Below, piece by piece: positions 45,344 through 60,594 of a DNA stretch of 64,000 nucleotides (its first letter is position 1; the number at the start of each line of letters is the position of its first letter). Position numbers and translations under genes: made by a program. This stretch comes from Diphasiastrum complanatum (Eukaryota > Streptophyta > Lycopodiopsida > Lycopodiales > Lycopodiaceae): contig CM055107.1 of NCBI GenBank assembly GCA_029204225.1, forward strand, positions 47,934,585-47,998,584, written 5' to 3'. The notes beneath the pieces are model-generated. The model was not told the DNA's origin. It made no database searches and worked only from the letters and a program-made list of their open reading frames with translations.

Positions 45344-47150
45344 TCTAAGTTTAGGATAGTAGATACCTCACCTCTAATTTTTATGTCTCAAGCTAGTTGG
45401 AATTTGATTCATAATATGCAAGTTTGGTCCTTATCGCCTGACTTGGGTCATTGAATTGACCCAGGTGAACTCCTTATTGATGGAATTGACTCCCATCACA
45501 TGAGATAGGTCAAATTTGAAGCCTATTACTCATGATAGCACAATTTTGGACTTGATCACTTAAGGTTGCTCATTGAGTGGTCAAATATTTAAAGGAATAT
45601 TCTATTTAGGATATTGTACAAATTGCTCAATTTATATGTCTATCACTCACAATAGCTCACATTTGTCACTTATGCTATGAGTTTGGTGCTTATCACTAGA
45701 CATGGCTCATCAAATGCAACCAATCTATATTTTGGAACATTCAGGTCGATTCATCTTGATGGAATATGGATTCAAATAGAATATTCCAAAGATTGCTCCC
45801 AATTTCGATCGAAAACTCAAAAAATGAGGTTGATTGATGATTTGGAATGATTCATCATTCGCAATAATGAAGGAACGCGAAGTACCGAGAATTGGCATGA
45901 AGCAATGTGAATTTTTTTTAATTCTAGAGCCAAAGGATTTATGATGGTAGTTTGGCAACTCAGGCTTGCCACCCTCAGAACCTATAATATCTCTCTCATA
46001 TAGGTTAAGGCTATAGATCAATGAACAGTTCTTCTGTTAGATCAGTTAGGCAAGAGTAGCTTCAGGGTCAGTTGGGAGCTAGACTGTGACTCCAGTTTAT
46101 GATATCAGTAGATTTAACATAATGACCTTTTTCGTGGCTAGACTGGTATGGTTCAAACACTGAGTTGGTGGTCGAGGAACCTTCGTCATGGATGTGTACA
46201 GGTTTGAGTTTGCCCATTGAATCAATGGTGACAAAACTGCCATGATTTCCAAAAGTGACTCGGATCGACAAAAAACTTGAGACCTCCTAGTTTGATCAGC
46301 ACTTGTGGAAGGAAACCGGTAGGTCGGACCACACTTTGATCAGCCATTCGAAGCTGACAAGTGGGTTTGGCCAGCTTGTCTCTTAGATTCCATTCTAGCA
46401 TGTCAAGCAGTTGGTAGTTAGGTAGATAATGTGATTGTGTTTAGGCTGAAATGATGCGAGTGATAGTTGATAGCAACGTGTTAGCTAGTAGATATACATG
46501 AGATACTCTGGCAGTTAATATATGCCTTTTGTGAGTATCATAGAATGAGATCAAAGAGATTGTGTGTGCTGTCAATCTCTGTGAAGAGATCATGTATATT
46601 AAATGATAGATGAAGCTTTTTAGTAGGATGAAGATTTCCTGTGTGTACAACTGAATGATTGATGTCTGATACGTCCTTTGGTTGCATGCATTAGACTTAA
46701 CAAGGGTTATGGGCCCACTACATGCATATCTTGAAGTCAAAATTCTGCTAATTTCATCACAGAGATTGACAACACACACAATCTCTTCCATATCTTGAAG
46801 TCGAAATTCTGCTAATTTCATCACTAAATGGACATCACCAAAAGTGAGCTATCCCACAAGATGCTATATCAAGTGATATGGACGAAAATCAAGCAAGAAA
46901 CTTGAGTTATATAAGCACGCACGATATGATAAGCAGGGCTCTTTGAGCTGGTGAGCACGATATGGTGGACAAAGAAAGGAGGACGAGCAAGGGGAGGAAA
47001 ATAGTAGACCAAAATACCCATTAATGGGCATGGGGCTCCTTAATGGCTCGGTCGGTGGCTTTTCCATGGCACTTGCCCCCCATTTGGCCTGGGTAATAGG
47101 AGCCGCCGGCCTTACCCATAGATTGAGAATAATTGAGAGATGATAACTCT
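45344..47150. other. Gene-poor segment with small repeats
   Basis: No gene was identified. 45930-46015 matches the aaaggatttatgatggta part of the 16.2-kb repeat. A near-perfect 30-bp inverted repeat lies at 46555-46584 and 46757-46786. A partial 35-bp direct repeat (cttgaagtcaaaattctgc) occurs at about 46731 and 46794. Minus-strand frames 45725-46021, 46441-46824 and 46864-47067 have no recognisable domains. Confidence 0.45.
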
Positions 47151-47570
47151 TGGATAGGTTGGTGGGTGGCCTTACTTTCTATCAAGAGCAATACAGAGGC
47201 AACTAGTGTGAATCTCAAGGCAATTAGGATGTTCTTTCAGTAAAGTTTTCAGATGTCACTACCTAATTGTAGATTTACTCCAAAGAATTATTATCACCAT
47301 TATGTCGGTTTATGTAGAAATCTGCCGTTAAGTGGTCTCTCATGAAAGAGAAGTATAAATGTGCATATTGTAACAACATGCAATCATTACTCGAATTATT
47401 GGAGAGAGGAGTGAGAATTGATTGGGATGGATATTTTGAGGTATATATGGCTTTAAAATATATTTTAACTTCACTACATTCATGTGGTCTGACTTTCACT
47501 CTCATCACATTTCTAAAATAACTGACTCATCTTCCATTGGTTTGATGCAAGTATTGCAGTCCCAATCCCA
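47151..47570 (-). repeat. Anonymous repeat (inverted copy of 15.75-16.17 kb)
   Basis: Matches the reverse complement of 15716-16170, ending at tattgcagtcccaa. In the other two copies this word is followed by the foldback element. Here it is followed by unrelated sequence, so this copy may represent the empty site. It ends about 280 bp upstream of the GH9 TATA box. Confidence 0.65.
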
Positions 47571-47852
47571 TGGATCGCAGTCACATGAGTCCGATCGCGA
47601 TGTCAATCGCCAAGACGAGGACGACTCAGCTGGATCTAATTAAGTGTTTCAATATTGTAGCATGCATCTCTACTCATGTCCTGTCTTGGTTTTCATCTCG
47701 AAGTGTGAGTATGCACACCTAATTAAAAAGATGAACCAGACCTCTTAGCGATTTGTAAGAAAAACACATTTGAGAGAAAACAGAATATTTCCCGCCATTG
47801 TCACACGAATTAGGGCAGCGTCCCCAATTCTTCCACATGGCACCCTTTTTAT

Positions 47853-50563
<2,711 letters not shown>

Positions 50564-50930
50564 CTCAGTACAGAGAAAACTTTTGATTGCTAGCAAACCA
50601 AGAGATGAAAAAAAAAATCTGATATAGATATAAAGGAGCGCATAAAACTTTACACGGTAGTATAGCTTGAACAGTTGCATGTTCTGACAACTTTTTTCTC
50701 AATTACAGATGCTTGAATAGATCCTGCAATGTCTATGAATATCTTATTTGAATTGGTGTCGAAGCAGCAAATTTGTAAGATTTTTTTTCTAAAATTCATG
50801 ATCAAATCTTGAGTTAAGCAGTATTGTGAAGACTTGGATTTCTACACTTTACTTCAGGGCAGATTCGTTGTAGTTATGCAGTCTTATGAATTAGTTTACC
50901 TTGTAGGGTGTAATACATATTTATTTCTTT
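50564..50930 (+). other. Probable 3' untranslated region of the GH9 gene
   Basis: AT-rich sequence after the stop, with T-rich stretches and no ORF. No canonical AATAAA was identified, which is common in plants. It ends where D-family repeat sequence begins at about 50930. Confidence 0.4.
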
Positions 50931-52640
50931 AGAGGTGATTATAGCAATGTATTGGAGTAAATCTACAATTAGGTAGTGTCATCTGAAAAATTTACTGAAA
51001 GAACATCCTATTCGTCTTGAGATTCACACTAATTGCCTCTATATTGCTCTTGATAAAAAGTAAAGCCATCCACTAACCTATCCAAGAGTTATCATCTCCC
51101 ATTATTCTCAATATAATTATTTACTCATAGTTAGTGTGATTCATCAATCACCCACCCTCCCTTATACTACTTAGAGCAAAGGATTTATGATGGTATTTTG
51201 GCAACTCAGGCTTGCCATCCTCACAAGCTATTATATCTCTATCATATAGACATTTACTTTGAAACTACCACATCTGATTCATCAAAGTATTTGGTGCTAG
51301 TAATTTCTATGTGCAGTTTTCAAATTTATTTTCCTTAGGAGTGAATTGGTGCTGCTTTCTCAAAGTGACCATAATATCATCCCATACATCGGCAATCCGA
51401 ATTGCATCATTGAAAAATAATGATGGCACTCATTTTCATGATATGTAAATAGGCCTATGATAAACTACAATCTCTTAAGAGTGGCGCCCATATAAATCAT
51501 TCAGAGCTTGAGAGTAACCAAAATAAAAAATTGGAAGTGTTATATTCAAACCTAAAAAGATATGTACATATTTTTGAGACAATTTGTACATGGGTTAGTA
51601 TTTACATGACACATGTTGCAGCAACATGGCCTTGGTAACTATGAAAAAAACTAGACGTTTATAATACAAAAGTTGGCAGTCAATGTCTTCTCATAAAGAA
51701 GGCGATACAAAAATTCAATGTGCTAAGTTTATAGATGATACACTAGGCGTCTAGCAAATCGAGTCCTAGTTGGAACCTGATTATGGATTGTGGTCTCTTT
51801 CTATATCTTTTTCTTGCTAAATCTTATTCTCTCCTGGGATTTTCTCAACCATATTGCTTCATCGAGTTGTGTTGATGAGGACTTTGTTCTCAACTTCTAG
51901 ATTGGGCCACCACTATGTTATGCTTACTATCAGAAAATATGAGATTCTCATTTCCTACATGGAACGTATACCTCTGATTGTCATGTTGCTTCCCTAGTCA
52001 ATAATAGTGGTTCAACTTGGGCTACTTATTTTCAGTAACATACAATGAATTGTTGAGGTGTACTCTTGACATACCTCAAATTTCACTTTGTTGTCTTTCA
52101 AAAATATTGAGAAGAATACATCGTGAGTTGACTCACCAACCAAAATAAAAGGTGTATAAAATCAAGAGGAGAGTTTTGGGAAGTCCTTTTGCTAGCTCCT
52201 TTGTCACCATGGTCTCCATAGCTTTGTAGTTAGGATGGCCTAACCTTTTGTGCCATAATTCCACTTGAGTGAGCTCCTCCCTTGCCATGTTCACACTTCC
52301 AACCATCACATTAGCATCCAATTTGAAGAATCTCCCTTGCTTGAAACCACTAGCAATACAGCTAATGTGTAGTCTTGTTATTGTTGTGTAGATCAAATTG
52401 CCTACTGATTGATGTACAAAGTGATATCCACAAGGGATGTACAAATCCAACATAGCCAATTTAACACGAACCTCAATAGGTGTATTCATTTGCTTGCATG
52501 CTTCCATATGGAACAAATTGAGCAATTTACTGACACGCGTAGTCTATGTAAGTCCAATACCTTGCTCCTTTTGCCATATTTCAACTTGCAAGCAATACTA
52601 ATTAAAGTCAAGTATGTCATATCAAACTAATTACATAGAT
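50931..52640 (-). repeat. D-family repeat, copy 4, with scrambled Copia domains
   Basis: Parallel to 16.0-17.5 kb. The frame 52133-52525 (minus) reads a reverse-transcriptase fragment (FHMEACKQMNTPIEV, VGNLIYTTITRLHIS), then a Copia GAG-pre-integrase segment (VELWHKRLGHPNYKAMETM) that belongs upstream of RT, then the conserved 3' end FGW. Domain order is therefore inverted relative to a normal Copia polyprotein, implying template switching or a nested insertion followed by deletion. Confidence 0.65.
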
Positions 52641-53317
52641 CTATTTTCACAACATTTACCAAATCTTTGATTATATGCATTAATAGTCAAATCATCAACA
52701 TACATCACAATCAGAATAAAACAAGAACGTTGTGGTATTATATATCAAAGGCCATGCCATAATGGTGAAAAAGTTGCAAGAGCTCACATATAACAATCCC
52801 CACCACAAAAGTAGTTACAATTCTGATAATCGAAGAACTAAGATTGCATATTGGGATTTAAAATTACTAAGAATTGTGTATGAAATGATTTTGCCAACAA
52901 AGAGATGATCTTCATTTCATGATAGTTTCTTGCAATGGGTTTCGTACTTTGACCACAAAATATGTCCGTGATTTTGAAATTTTGAAATTGGCAAGGATTC
53001 ATGAATATTCATGATCAATATTGACATAATCACAGTCAGTGTTCAAAATTATCACGACTAGTATTCACAATAATCATGATCACTATTCACAATAATCATG
53101 ATCATTTTCAATATAAGTAATTTTAGATAATCTCTTCATACGCATCTCTGAAAAGTCAATTGATTCTTCATCCGATATATGGAAGACATTTTGTATATAT
53201 CATGAAAAACAAGACACTATTAGAAACAATAAAATATATTGACTAAGAAATTATCAAAATATAATATCATTTGTCATATTTGTTCATTAAAGCATGCGAG
53301 AGCGGAATATTGAGGAA
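52641..53317. repeat. AT-rich segment with 22-bp tandem motif; inverted copy at 58.15-58.79 kb
   Basis: Contains successive variants of attcacaataatcatgatc at about 53030-53115. The whole segment reappears reversed at 58150-58790, extending the inverted arms. No coding. Confidence 0.65.
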
Positions 53318-54130
53318 GAAGAAACTAGAACATGTGGAAACAAGCATGCATCAAATTTCTTCAAGTCTCCCACACACATGTGATTATTATAATCTGGATG
53401 TTCACAATTAAGCATGCAATAGCCAATAAATTTGTTTGTTTTTCTTTCTATGAATGCAGCCTATGTTCTTTTTTGCATGTAATAATTGATCCAAGAAAGC
53501 ATACTACATTTTGTCCATGTATTTGGAAATGATAACATGTTTTTACATGAGCTCAAAGACACCAAATCAAAGAAAACTTACAAGTGAAAAACTTGAGATT
53601 TCAACATTTGCAAGACTTCACTTACAAGGCCTAATAGCCAAGCCAAACTTTAAAAGTTTAGACCACCACCACGTATTAGACTTCAACGTTGACTTTCTTC
53701 TATATTTGATTAACCAACCTCAAAGCACAGTAACATAGTAATACCTTTGCAAAGCAAGGCCAAAAATTGCAACTTTTTTAGGATTTTTAATGGCTGGTCT
53801 ACAATGCTAGATTCAAAATCAATTCTCAATCAATTCAAAATCTCAATTTGAATTTCCTTGATACAAATCTCATAGGAACTATTGGATTAAGATTAGAATA
53901 CATGTGCATGCAACCCAAGGTAAGGTAATTAGGCACTTGAATTTGAATATAAGTAGTTTTCAAAATCCTCTAATTGGTAAGTTCCAAAAGATGTTAAAAA
54001 AAAATCAAAACGCCTCAATGACATCAATTAAAAATCAGCACCATTTGAATAAGAAAGTCAACTAGAAAGTGACAACAATATGAACTATTATATCCTACAT
54101 CCTTACAATGTGTTTCACAAAAAAACCAAC
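53318..54130. repeat. Anonymous repeat F, copy 2
   Basis: Matches 25925-27060 on the same strand but lacks about 230 bp, corresponding to one of the internal duplicated units there. No gene. Confidence 0.65.
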
Positions 54131-54822
54131 ACACTGATTGGCTAGTAGAATGAAATACATTGACCTATACATGGGCTCGCATGTAGATTCCTTTAATAGT
54201 TGCTTGGTTGTTGGAAGGACAAAGGTTTTGACAAGTGCTGCTGGAATTGAAATTCCTAAACAAGAGACTTTTCCATGTGCAGTCAAGATTGGTAAGGTTC
54301 CCTACACGATGGCAAATGATTGAAAAAGAGAAGACATCCCTTTAGTTGATCATTGAGCTTTCAACTATTGGCATCAACACCTGAATCCACAATTTGTTTG
54401 GTGAATATTGAAACGTAATGTGGATGAAAAGAGATACATCGCGTAAGCAAGTGATCAGGATTAGAGCATATATAAACCAAAACTTGCAAAAATAACCTAT
54501 TGTTTTTTTGAGGCTGATGGATAAAAGGTAAAAATTTGCTTACCAAGCACACATCCATCGCATCAAAACTAGACCAATTGTCTTTTTCCCTTTTGAACTA
54601 CCAAAACGTACACAAAACACATTTCTTGCTAGTGTGAACCAAGTTGCCTCAAAAAGAAAGATTTCCCAAGTCCTCCTTATTTATGTAAAGCAGGAAAAGC
54701 TTCTCTTATAGATTCATCTTGGCCTTCAACAACATATGTACATCTCCAATCCCATGTCCTCCATCTTATTCAAAATCTAACATTTCAGGCTTTAAATGAC
54801 CTCCTTTTTTTTTCCCAAAATT
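54131..54822. other. Unannotated segment
   Basis: A 61-codon plus frame at 54138-54323 (YIDLYMGSHVDSFNSCLVVG) and a minus frame at 54361-54558 have no recognisable domain. The remainder is AT-rich without repeats from this window. Confidence 0.3.
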
Positions 54823-55140
54823 CACTACAACAAGACACGTGATTTTGCGCTTTTTTTGAGCATTTTTTATTAAGATAGAATTGAAAATGAGTCATGGGAG
54901 GAGCGGAAAGCTCAATCGTCGAGTTCGTCATTTGGCCTCAGTATAAGCCTTGCAAATTTTAACATTTTTCAAAGATTTATAGGGAGGGTTATAGGAAGGG
55001 TTATATAGAGGGTTACAGAGAGGGTTAGTATAGGGAGGGTCAAGCAGGCCAAGAGGAATTCCTAAATACTTTGTTCATCGAGGGTAATACCGTGACTGAT
55101 GGAAAAAAGGCCCCTTCGGTATAAACCATGGTATAAAACA
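54823..55140 (+). mobile_element. CACTA-type transposon terminus (one end only)
   Basis: Starts CACTACAACAAGACACGT, the classic terminal sequence of plant CACTA elements, followed by a ttttgcgc subterminal stretch and later ggccccttcggtataaacc. The matching inverted terminus is not visible; the right side is replaced by Copia sequence at about 55150. A degenerate array of agggttata-like words occupies 54980-55045. It may be a truncated MITE or a larger element interrupted here. Confidence 0.45.
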
Positions 55141-55161
55141 TAATGTAAATGCATCTCACTT

Positions 55162-57662
55162 TTGCTCATTAGTGTAGGACAGTTGTTTGATAATGGATTG
55201 GATGTCAAATCTTATATTGACAAGTGTGTAATCTCAAGGGAGAGTGAAATGATAGGTAGAGGATCTAGAGTTGGAAAGTTGTACAAGCTAGATTCTAGGG
55301 AGAGTGCTAACATTTATGATGTTGCTTATGAGACCAAGGTTCATCAGGAGGACCTATGACATAAGAGATTGGGACATCTCAATTTCAAGGCTATGCAATC
55401 TATGGTCAAGGAAGGAAAAGTAGTTGGACTACCAAAGACACTTTCAAAGGAGCTTCAACCTTGTGAAGCTTGTGTTTTGGCAAAATCACATAGGAGACCT
55501 TTTCTGAGATCCAACATCAAAACTCAACATCCATTTGAACTCGTGCACTCTGATGTTCATGTCTCTTCAAGCAAGAGCAAAGGAGGAGCAAATTGCTTTG
55601 TTTCTTTCATAGATGATTACACAAGGTATTCTTGGATCTACATGCTATCTTCTGAAGCCATGGTTTATGATGTCTTTCTTACTTTCAAAGCTTATGTATA
55701 AAAGTAGTTTTATTTCAAGTTAAAAGCTTTGAGAAGTGATAGTGGCGGTGAATATACCTCTACTGTGAGCAAGAGAGAATATAGAGATAATTTTCTTGTT
55801 CTTATACTCCTCAAAAAAATAAAGTTGCTGAAAGAAAAAAATAGACCATTATGTGAATGTGCAAAAGCCATTAGGCTAGAAGCATCTCTACCTAAAGAAT
55901 TTTGGGGAGAAGTAGTTGCATGTGCAAATTATCTTTGTATTAGGCTTCCTAATCTTGCTATAGAAGGAAGAACACCATTTGCGATGTTGTACAAGAAAAA
56001 ACCTAAGGTATATCATCTTAGGAACTTTGGCTATTTATGCTTTGTGCATGTTCCTTTAGAGACTAGGAAAAAGGATGATCCTATTGCTATTAAAGGTATT
56101 TTTGTTCGATATGCATCTTCTAAGAAAGCGTATAAAGTTTATGTTCCATCTACTGACAAGAATGTTGTAAGTAGAAATGTGATCTTTCATGAAGATAAAA
56201 AATTTAACTTGGATGAAGCAAAGATCAAGGAGTCTCATGCAGGATCTACAATCATCAATCTTAATATTGTTCAAGAAGTGGTGGGGCCGAGGCTTGAGGT
56301 GGAGCAACTTCAAACACCTACACCAAGAAGATCCACAAGAGAAAGATCTGAGCCAAGAAGGCTCACTTATGATGAGGGAGGAAGGCAAGTGGAAGGTGAA
56401 ACTTCCTATCATGCATTCTTCATATCAGATGAACAGCCTAAAGATGTCCAATAAGCACTTCAATCCAAGAAATGGGTTGAAGCAATGACCCTCGAGTTTG
56501 AAGCCTTGATTCAAACCACACATGTGAGCTTCTGGAGCAAGCTAACAACATGCATGTCATTGGATGTAAGTGGGTATTCAGGATCAAGTACAACAATGAT
56601 GGATCCATCAGCAAATTCAAAGCAAGAGTTTGTGCCAAAGGTTACTCTCGAATCAAAGGTCTTGACTATGAAGACACTTTTGCAGCTATTGCAAAAATGG
56701 TAACTATAAGAATTCTCATTTCTCTTGCATGTTATCAAAATTGGAGGATGTTTCAACTTGATGTTTCTAATGCCTTTTTCAATGGTTACCTTGAGGAGGA
56801 GATCTACATGGAGCAACCACCTGGATTTGTGAAAGTTGGTGAAGAATCAAAAGTTTGTCTTTTGTTCGAAAGTCTCTATGACCTAAAAGAAGCACCAAGG
56901 TCTTGGTATACAATGCTCAACTCCTTTCTCATATCACTCGGATTTCGTGTTAGTGAATATGACCCTTCATTGTATATTCAGTTTGTAAATAAATTTGTAG
57001 TTATTCTTCTCATCTATGTAGATGATGTCATTCTTAGTGGAAATAATGAGGAGCTAGTTGAAGAAACTAAGTATGCACTTGGTAGTGGATTTAAGATGCA
57101 AGATCTAGGAGTTCTTCACTACATTTTAGGCCTAGAAATTGACTTTTGGAAAGAACATGCTTTCATAAGTCAAAGTAGATATGCACTTTCCATGCTTAAG
57201 AAATTTCAAATGGAAAACTATAAAGGCATAGATACACCAATGGAGCACATTGTAAAAGTTCCTATGAAAGATGATGAAAGATCCTTTGAGGACATCACTC
57301 TTTATAGGAGTATTATTGGCTCACTTATATGGTTAACTGTGACAAGGTATGATCTAAGCTTTAGTGTGCATAAGTTAAGCCAACACATGCAGGATCCAAA
57401 GAAATATCATTGGAAGTTGGCTAAAAGAATCTTGAGATATGTATCTTCTACCTTAGACTTTGGATTGATCTACAAAGGAGAAGATGTAACTTTGGTTGCT
57501 TTTTCAAACTCAGATTTTGCAGGAGACAGGATAGATAAGAAATCCACAAGTGTTTACACAGTTTTTCATGGAGGGAATTTGGTTTCTTGGCTATCAAATA
57601 AGCAAGCAACTATATCCTTATCATCTTGTGAAGTTGAGTGCAAATCTCTTACAACCACTTGA
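55162..57662 (+). pseudogene. Truncated Copia pol (pre-integrase to RNase H)
   Basis: Starts at LISVGQLFDNGLDVK, just after the protease end, and runs through pre-integrase (LGHLNFKAMQSM), integrase (HSDVHVSS, SFIDDYTRYSWIY, SDSGGEYTS), reverse transcriptase (VIGCKWVFRIKYN, LDVSNAFFNGYLEEEIYM, YVDDVILSGN near 57020) and part of RNase H (SLSSCEVECKSL), then stops. Gag, protease, the last part of RNase H and both LTRs are missing. Stops at 55699 and 55705, offsetting frameshifts near 55770-55840 and a further break near 56454-56550 disable it. It is close in sequence to the 18.7-kb Copia. Confidence 0.88.
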
Positions 57663-57734
57663 TTTTCTTTTTTTCTTCATTTCAATATATTAGGGTTTAT
57701 TGTAATGGTTTGTATGTTTATGAATGTAGAAAAC

Positions 57735-58127
57735 ATGTCGGGATCTGGCACTGGTGTGAGCTCGAGAGACCATGTCTCAAACTTCTATGTATCGTTATCT
57801 TCTGAGCAAGAAGCACAATTGCAAAGCTTGCTTAGTCAAGATGAGGGGGGTCTCTCACAAGCGGCTGCGGCGACCGCACCTACCGAAGAGTCATCCACAT
57901 ATCCGTATTATAACGTGAATCCTCAAGGTAACATAATCGCCAACCGCAAAGGTTGGGTGGTTATGGACCGCCTATATTCTTTATGCCAATGCCATTTTGG
58001 CGACAGATTGTTCATGAAATGGTCCGACAATCTGCCAAAACGGCAGGTTGTTTGTAGCCTTCATGAAGAATTCTCACAAGATGATTATAATAATCACATA
58101 TGTCACAAGAGACTTAAAAGGATATAA
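57735..58127 (+). CDS. Unassigned ORF truncated into the inverted-repeat arm
   Basis: About 130 codons from MSGSGTGVSSRDH, with a Gln/Ala/Ser/Thr-rich N-terminal half and NRKGWVVMDRLYSLCQCHFG then KWSDNLPKRQVVCSLHEEF. The layout (low-complexity N-terminus, then a Trp-containing helical part) is reminiscent of plant Ptta/En/Spm-type transposase proteins, a resemblance I cannot confirm. The last 15 codons (from about 58075) come from repeat-arm sequence, so the original protein was longer. An upstream in-frame Met at 57705 is in an AT-rich context. It occurs once in the window. Confidence 0.35.
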   Translation: MSGSGTGVSSRDHVSNFYVSLSSEQEAQLQSLLSQDEGGLSQAAAATAPTEESSTYPYYNVNPQGNIIANRKGWVVMDRLYSLCQCHFGDRLFMKWSDNLPKRQVVCSLHEEFSQDDYNNHICHKRLKRI

Positions 58128-58959
58128 TGCATGCTTGATTCCACATGTTCTAGCTTCTTCTTCTTCTTATTCCGCTCTCACACGCTTGAATGAACAAATA
58201 TGACAAGTGATAATATATTTTGATAATTTCTTAATCAATATAATTTTATTGTTTCTAGTAGTGTCTTGTTTTGCATGATATATACAAAATGTCTTCCATT
58301 TATCGGATGAAGAATCGATTGACTTTTATGAGATGTGTCTGAAGAGAGTATCTAAAATCACCTATATTGAAAAGCTAATAACTTAGATATTGATCATGAT
58401 TATTGTGAACAATGACCATGATTATTGTGAATACTAGTCGTGAGAATTTTGAGCACTGGTTGTGATTATTGTGAATATTGATCATGAATATTCATGAATC
58501 TTTGCCAATTTTAAAATTTCAAAATCACGGACATATTTTGTGGTCAAAGTATGAAACTCATTGCAAGAAACTATTATGAAATGAACATCATCTCTTTGTT
58601 GGCAAAATCATTTGATACACAATTCTTAGTCATTTTAAATCCCAATATGCAATCATAGTTCTTCGATTATCAGAACTGTAACTACTTTTGTGGCGGTTAT
58701 TGTTATATAAGCTCTTGCAACTTTTTAACCACTATGGCATGACCTTGGATATATAATACCCCAACGTTCTTGTTTTATTTTGATTGTGATGCATGTTGAT
58801 GATTTGAATTTGAAAGCAAATAATCAAAGATTTGCTAAATGTAGTGAAAACAGATCTATGTAATTAGTTTGATATCACAGACTTTACCTTATTTACTACT
58901 GCTTGCAAGTTGAAATATGGCTAAAGGAGCAAGGTATTGGACTTACGTAGACTACGCGT

Positions 58960-60250
58960 GTCAGTAAATTGCTCAATCTGTTCCATATGGAGGCATGCAA
59001 GCAAATGAATACACCTATCAAGGTTCATGTTAAATTGCCTATGTTGGATTTTTACATCCCTTGTGGATATCACTTTGTACATCAATTAGTAGTACACATT
59101 AGCTTTTTTTTCGGTTGGTGTGTCAACTCATGATGTCTTCTTCTCAAGATTATTGAAAGACAACAAAGTAAAATTTGAGGTACGTCAAGAATACATCTCA
59201 ACAGTTCATTGTATGTTAGTGAAAATAAGTAGCGCAAGTTAAACCACTATTATGGAACAGGGAAGCAACATGACTATCAAAGGTATATGTTCCATGTAGG
59301 AAATGAGAATCTCATATTTTTTGATAGTAAGCATAACATAGTGGTGTGGCCCCTTTTAGAAGTTGAGAACAAGGTCCTCATCAACACAACTCGGTGAAGC
59401 AATATGGTTGAGAAAAATCCTAGGAAGAATAAGATTTAGCAAGAAAAAGATACAGAAAGAGACCACAATCTATAATCAGGTTCCAACTAGGACTCGATCT
59501 GCTAGACACCTATTTTTGTATCACCTTCTTTATGAGAAGACATTGACTACCAACTTCTGTATTATAAACGTCTAGTTTTCGAGGTTTTCATAGTTACCAA
59601 GGCCATGTTGTTGCAACACGTGTCATGTAAATACTCACCCATGTACAAGTTTTCCCAAAAATATGTACATGTCTTTCTAGGTTTGAATGTAACACTTCCA
59701 ATTCTTCATTTTGGTTACTCTCAAGCTCTAAATGATTTATATGGGTGCCACTCTTAAGAGATTGTAGTTTATCATAGGCCTATTTACATATTATGAAAAT
59801 GAGTGCCATCATAATTTTTCAAGAATGCAATTTGGATTGCTGATGTATGGGATGATATTATGGTCACTTTCAGAAAGCAACACCAGTTCACTCCCAAGGA
59901 AAATAAATTTAGAAACTGCACATAAAAAACACTAGCACCAAATACTTTGATGAATCAGATGTGGTAGCTTCAAAGTAAATGTCTATATGATAGAGATATA
60001 ATAGCTTGTGAGGATGGCAAGCCTGAGTTGCCAAAATACCATCATAAATCCTTTGCTCTAAGTAGTATAAGGAAGGGTGGGTGGTTGATGAATCACACTA
60101 ACTATGAGTAAATAATTAAATTGAGAATAATTGAGAGATGATAGTTCTTGGATAGGTTAGTGGATGGCTTTACTATTTATCAATAGCAATATAGAGGCAA
60201 CTAGTGTGAATCTCAAGGCAATTAGGATGTTCTTTCAGTAAATTTTGCAG
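58960..60250 (+). repeat. D-family repeat, copy 5
   Basis: Starts with a short RT remnant equivalent to 17132-17341 and continues into the gaggtacgtcaagaatac LTR-like part. It follows 42396-43190 closely up to atgtctatat (59984), after which it continues into tgatagagatataatagc sequence instead of the gene-remnant flank. Confidence 0.6.
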
Positions 60251-60594
60251 ATGTCACTACCTAATTGTAGATTTACTCCAATACATTCCGATAATCACCT
60301 CTAAAGAATTTTTATCACAATTATGTCGGTTTATGTAGAAATCTACCGTTACGCGGTCTCTAATGAAAGAGGAGTATAAATGTGCATATTCCAACAACAT
60401 GCAATCATTACTCGAATTATCGGAGAGAGAAAGGAGTGAGAATTGATTGAAATGAATATTTTGAGGTATATATGGCATCAAAATATATTTTAACTTCACT
60501 ACATTCATGTGGTTTGACTTTCACTCTCATCACATTTCTAAAATAACTGACTCATCTTTCATTGGTTCAATGCAGGTATTGCAGTCCCAACACA

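Noticed and set aside
45430-45480. Short inverted repeat tgggtca...ttgaccca
   Set aside because: Only 7-8 bp arms in AT-rich DNA with no context; expected by chance.
54980-55045. Interstitial telomere sequence
   Set aside because: Words are irregular (agggttata, gggttacaga) and do not form the TTTAGGG array; transposon subterminal repeats are a better reading.
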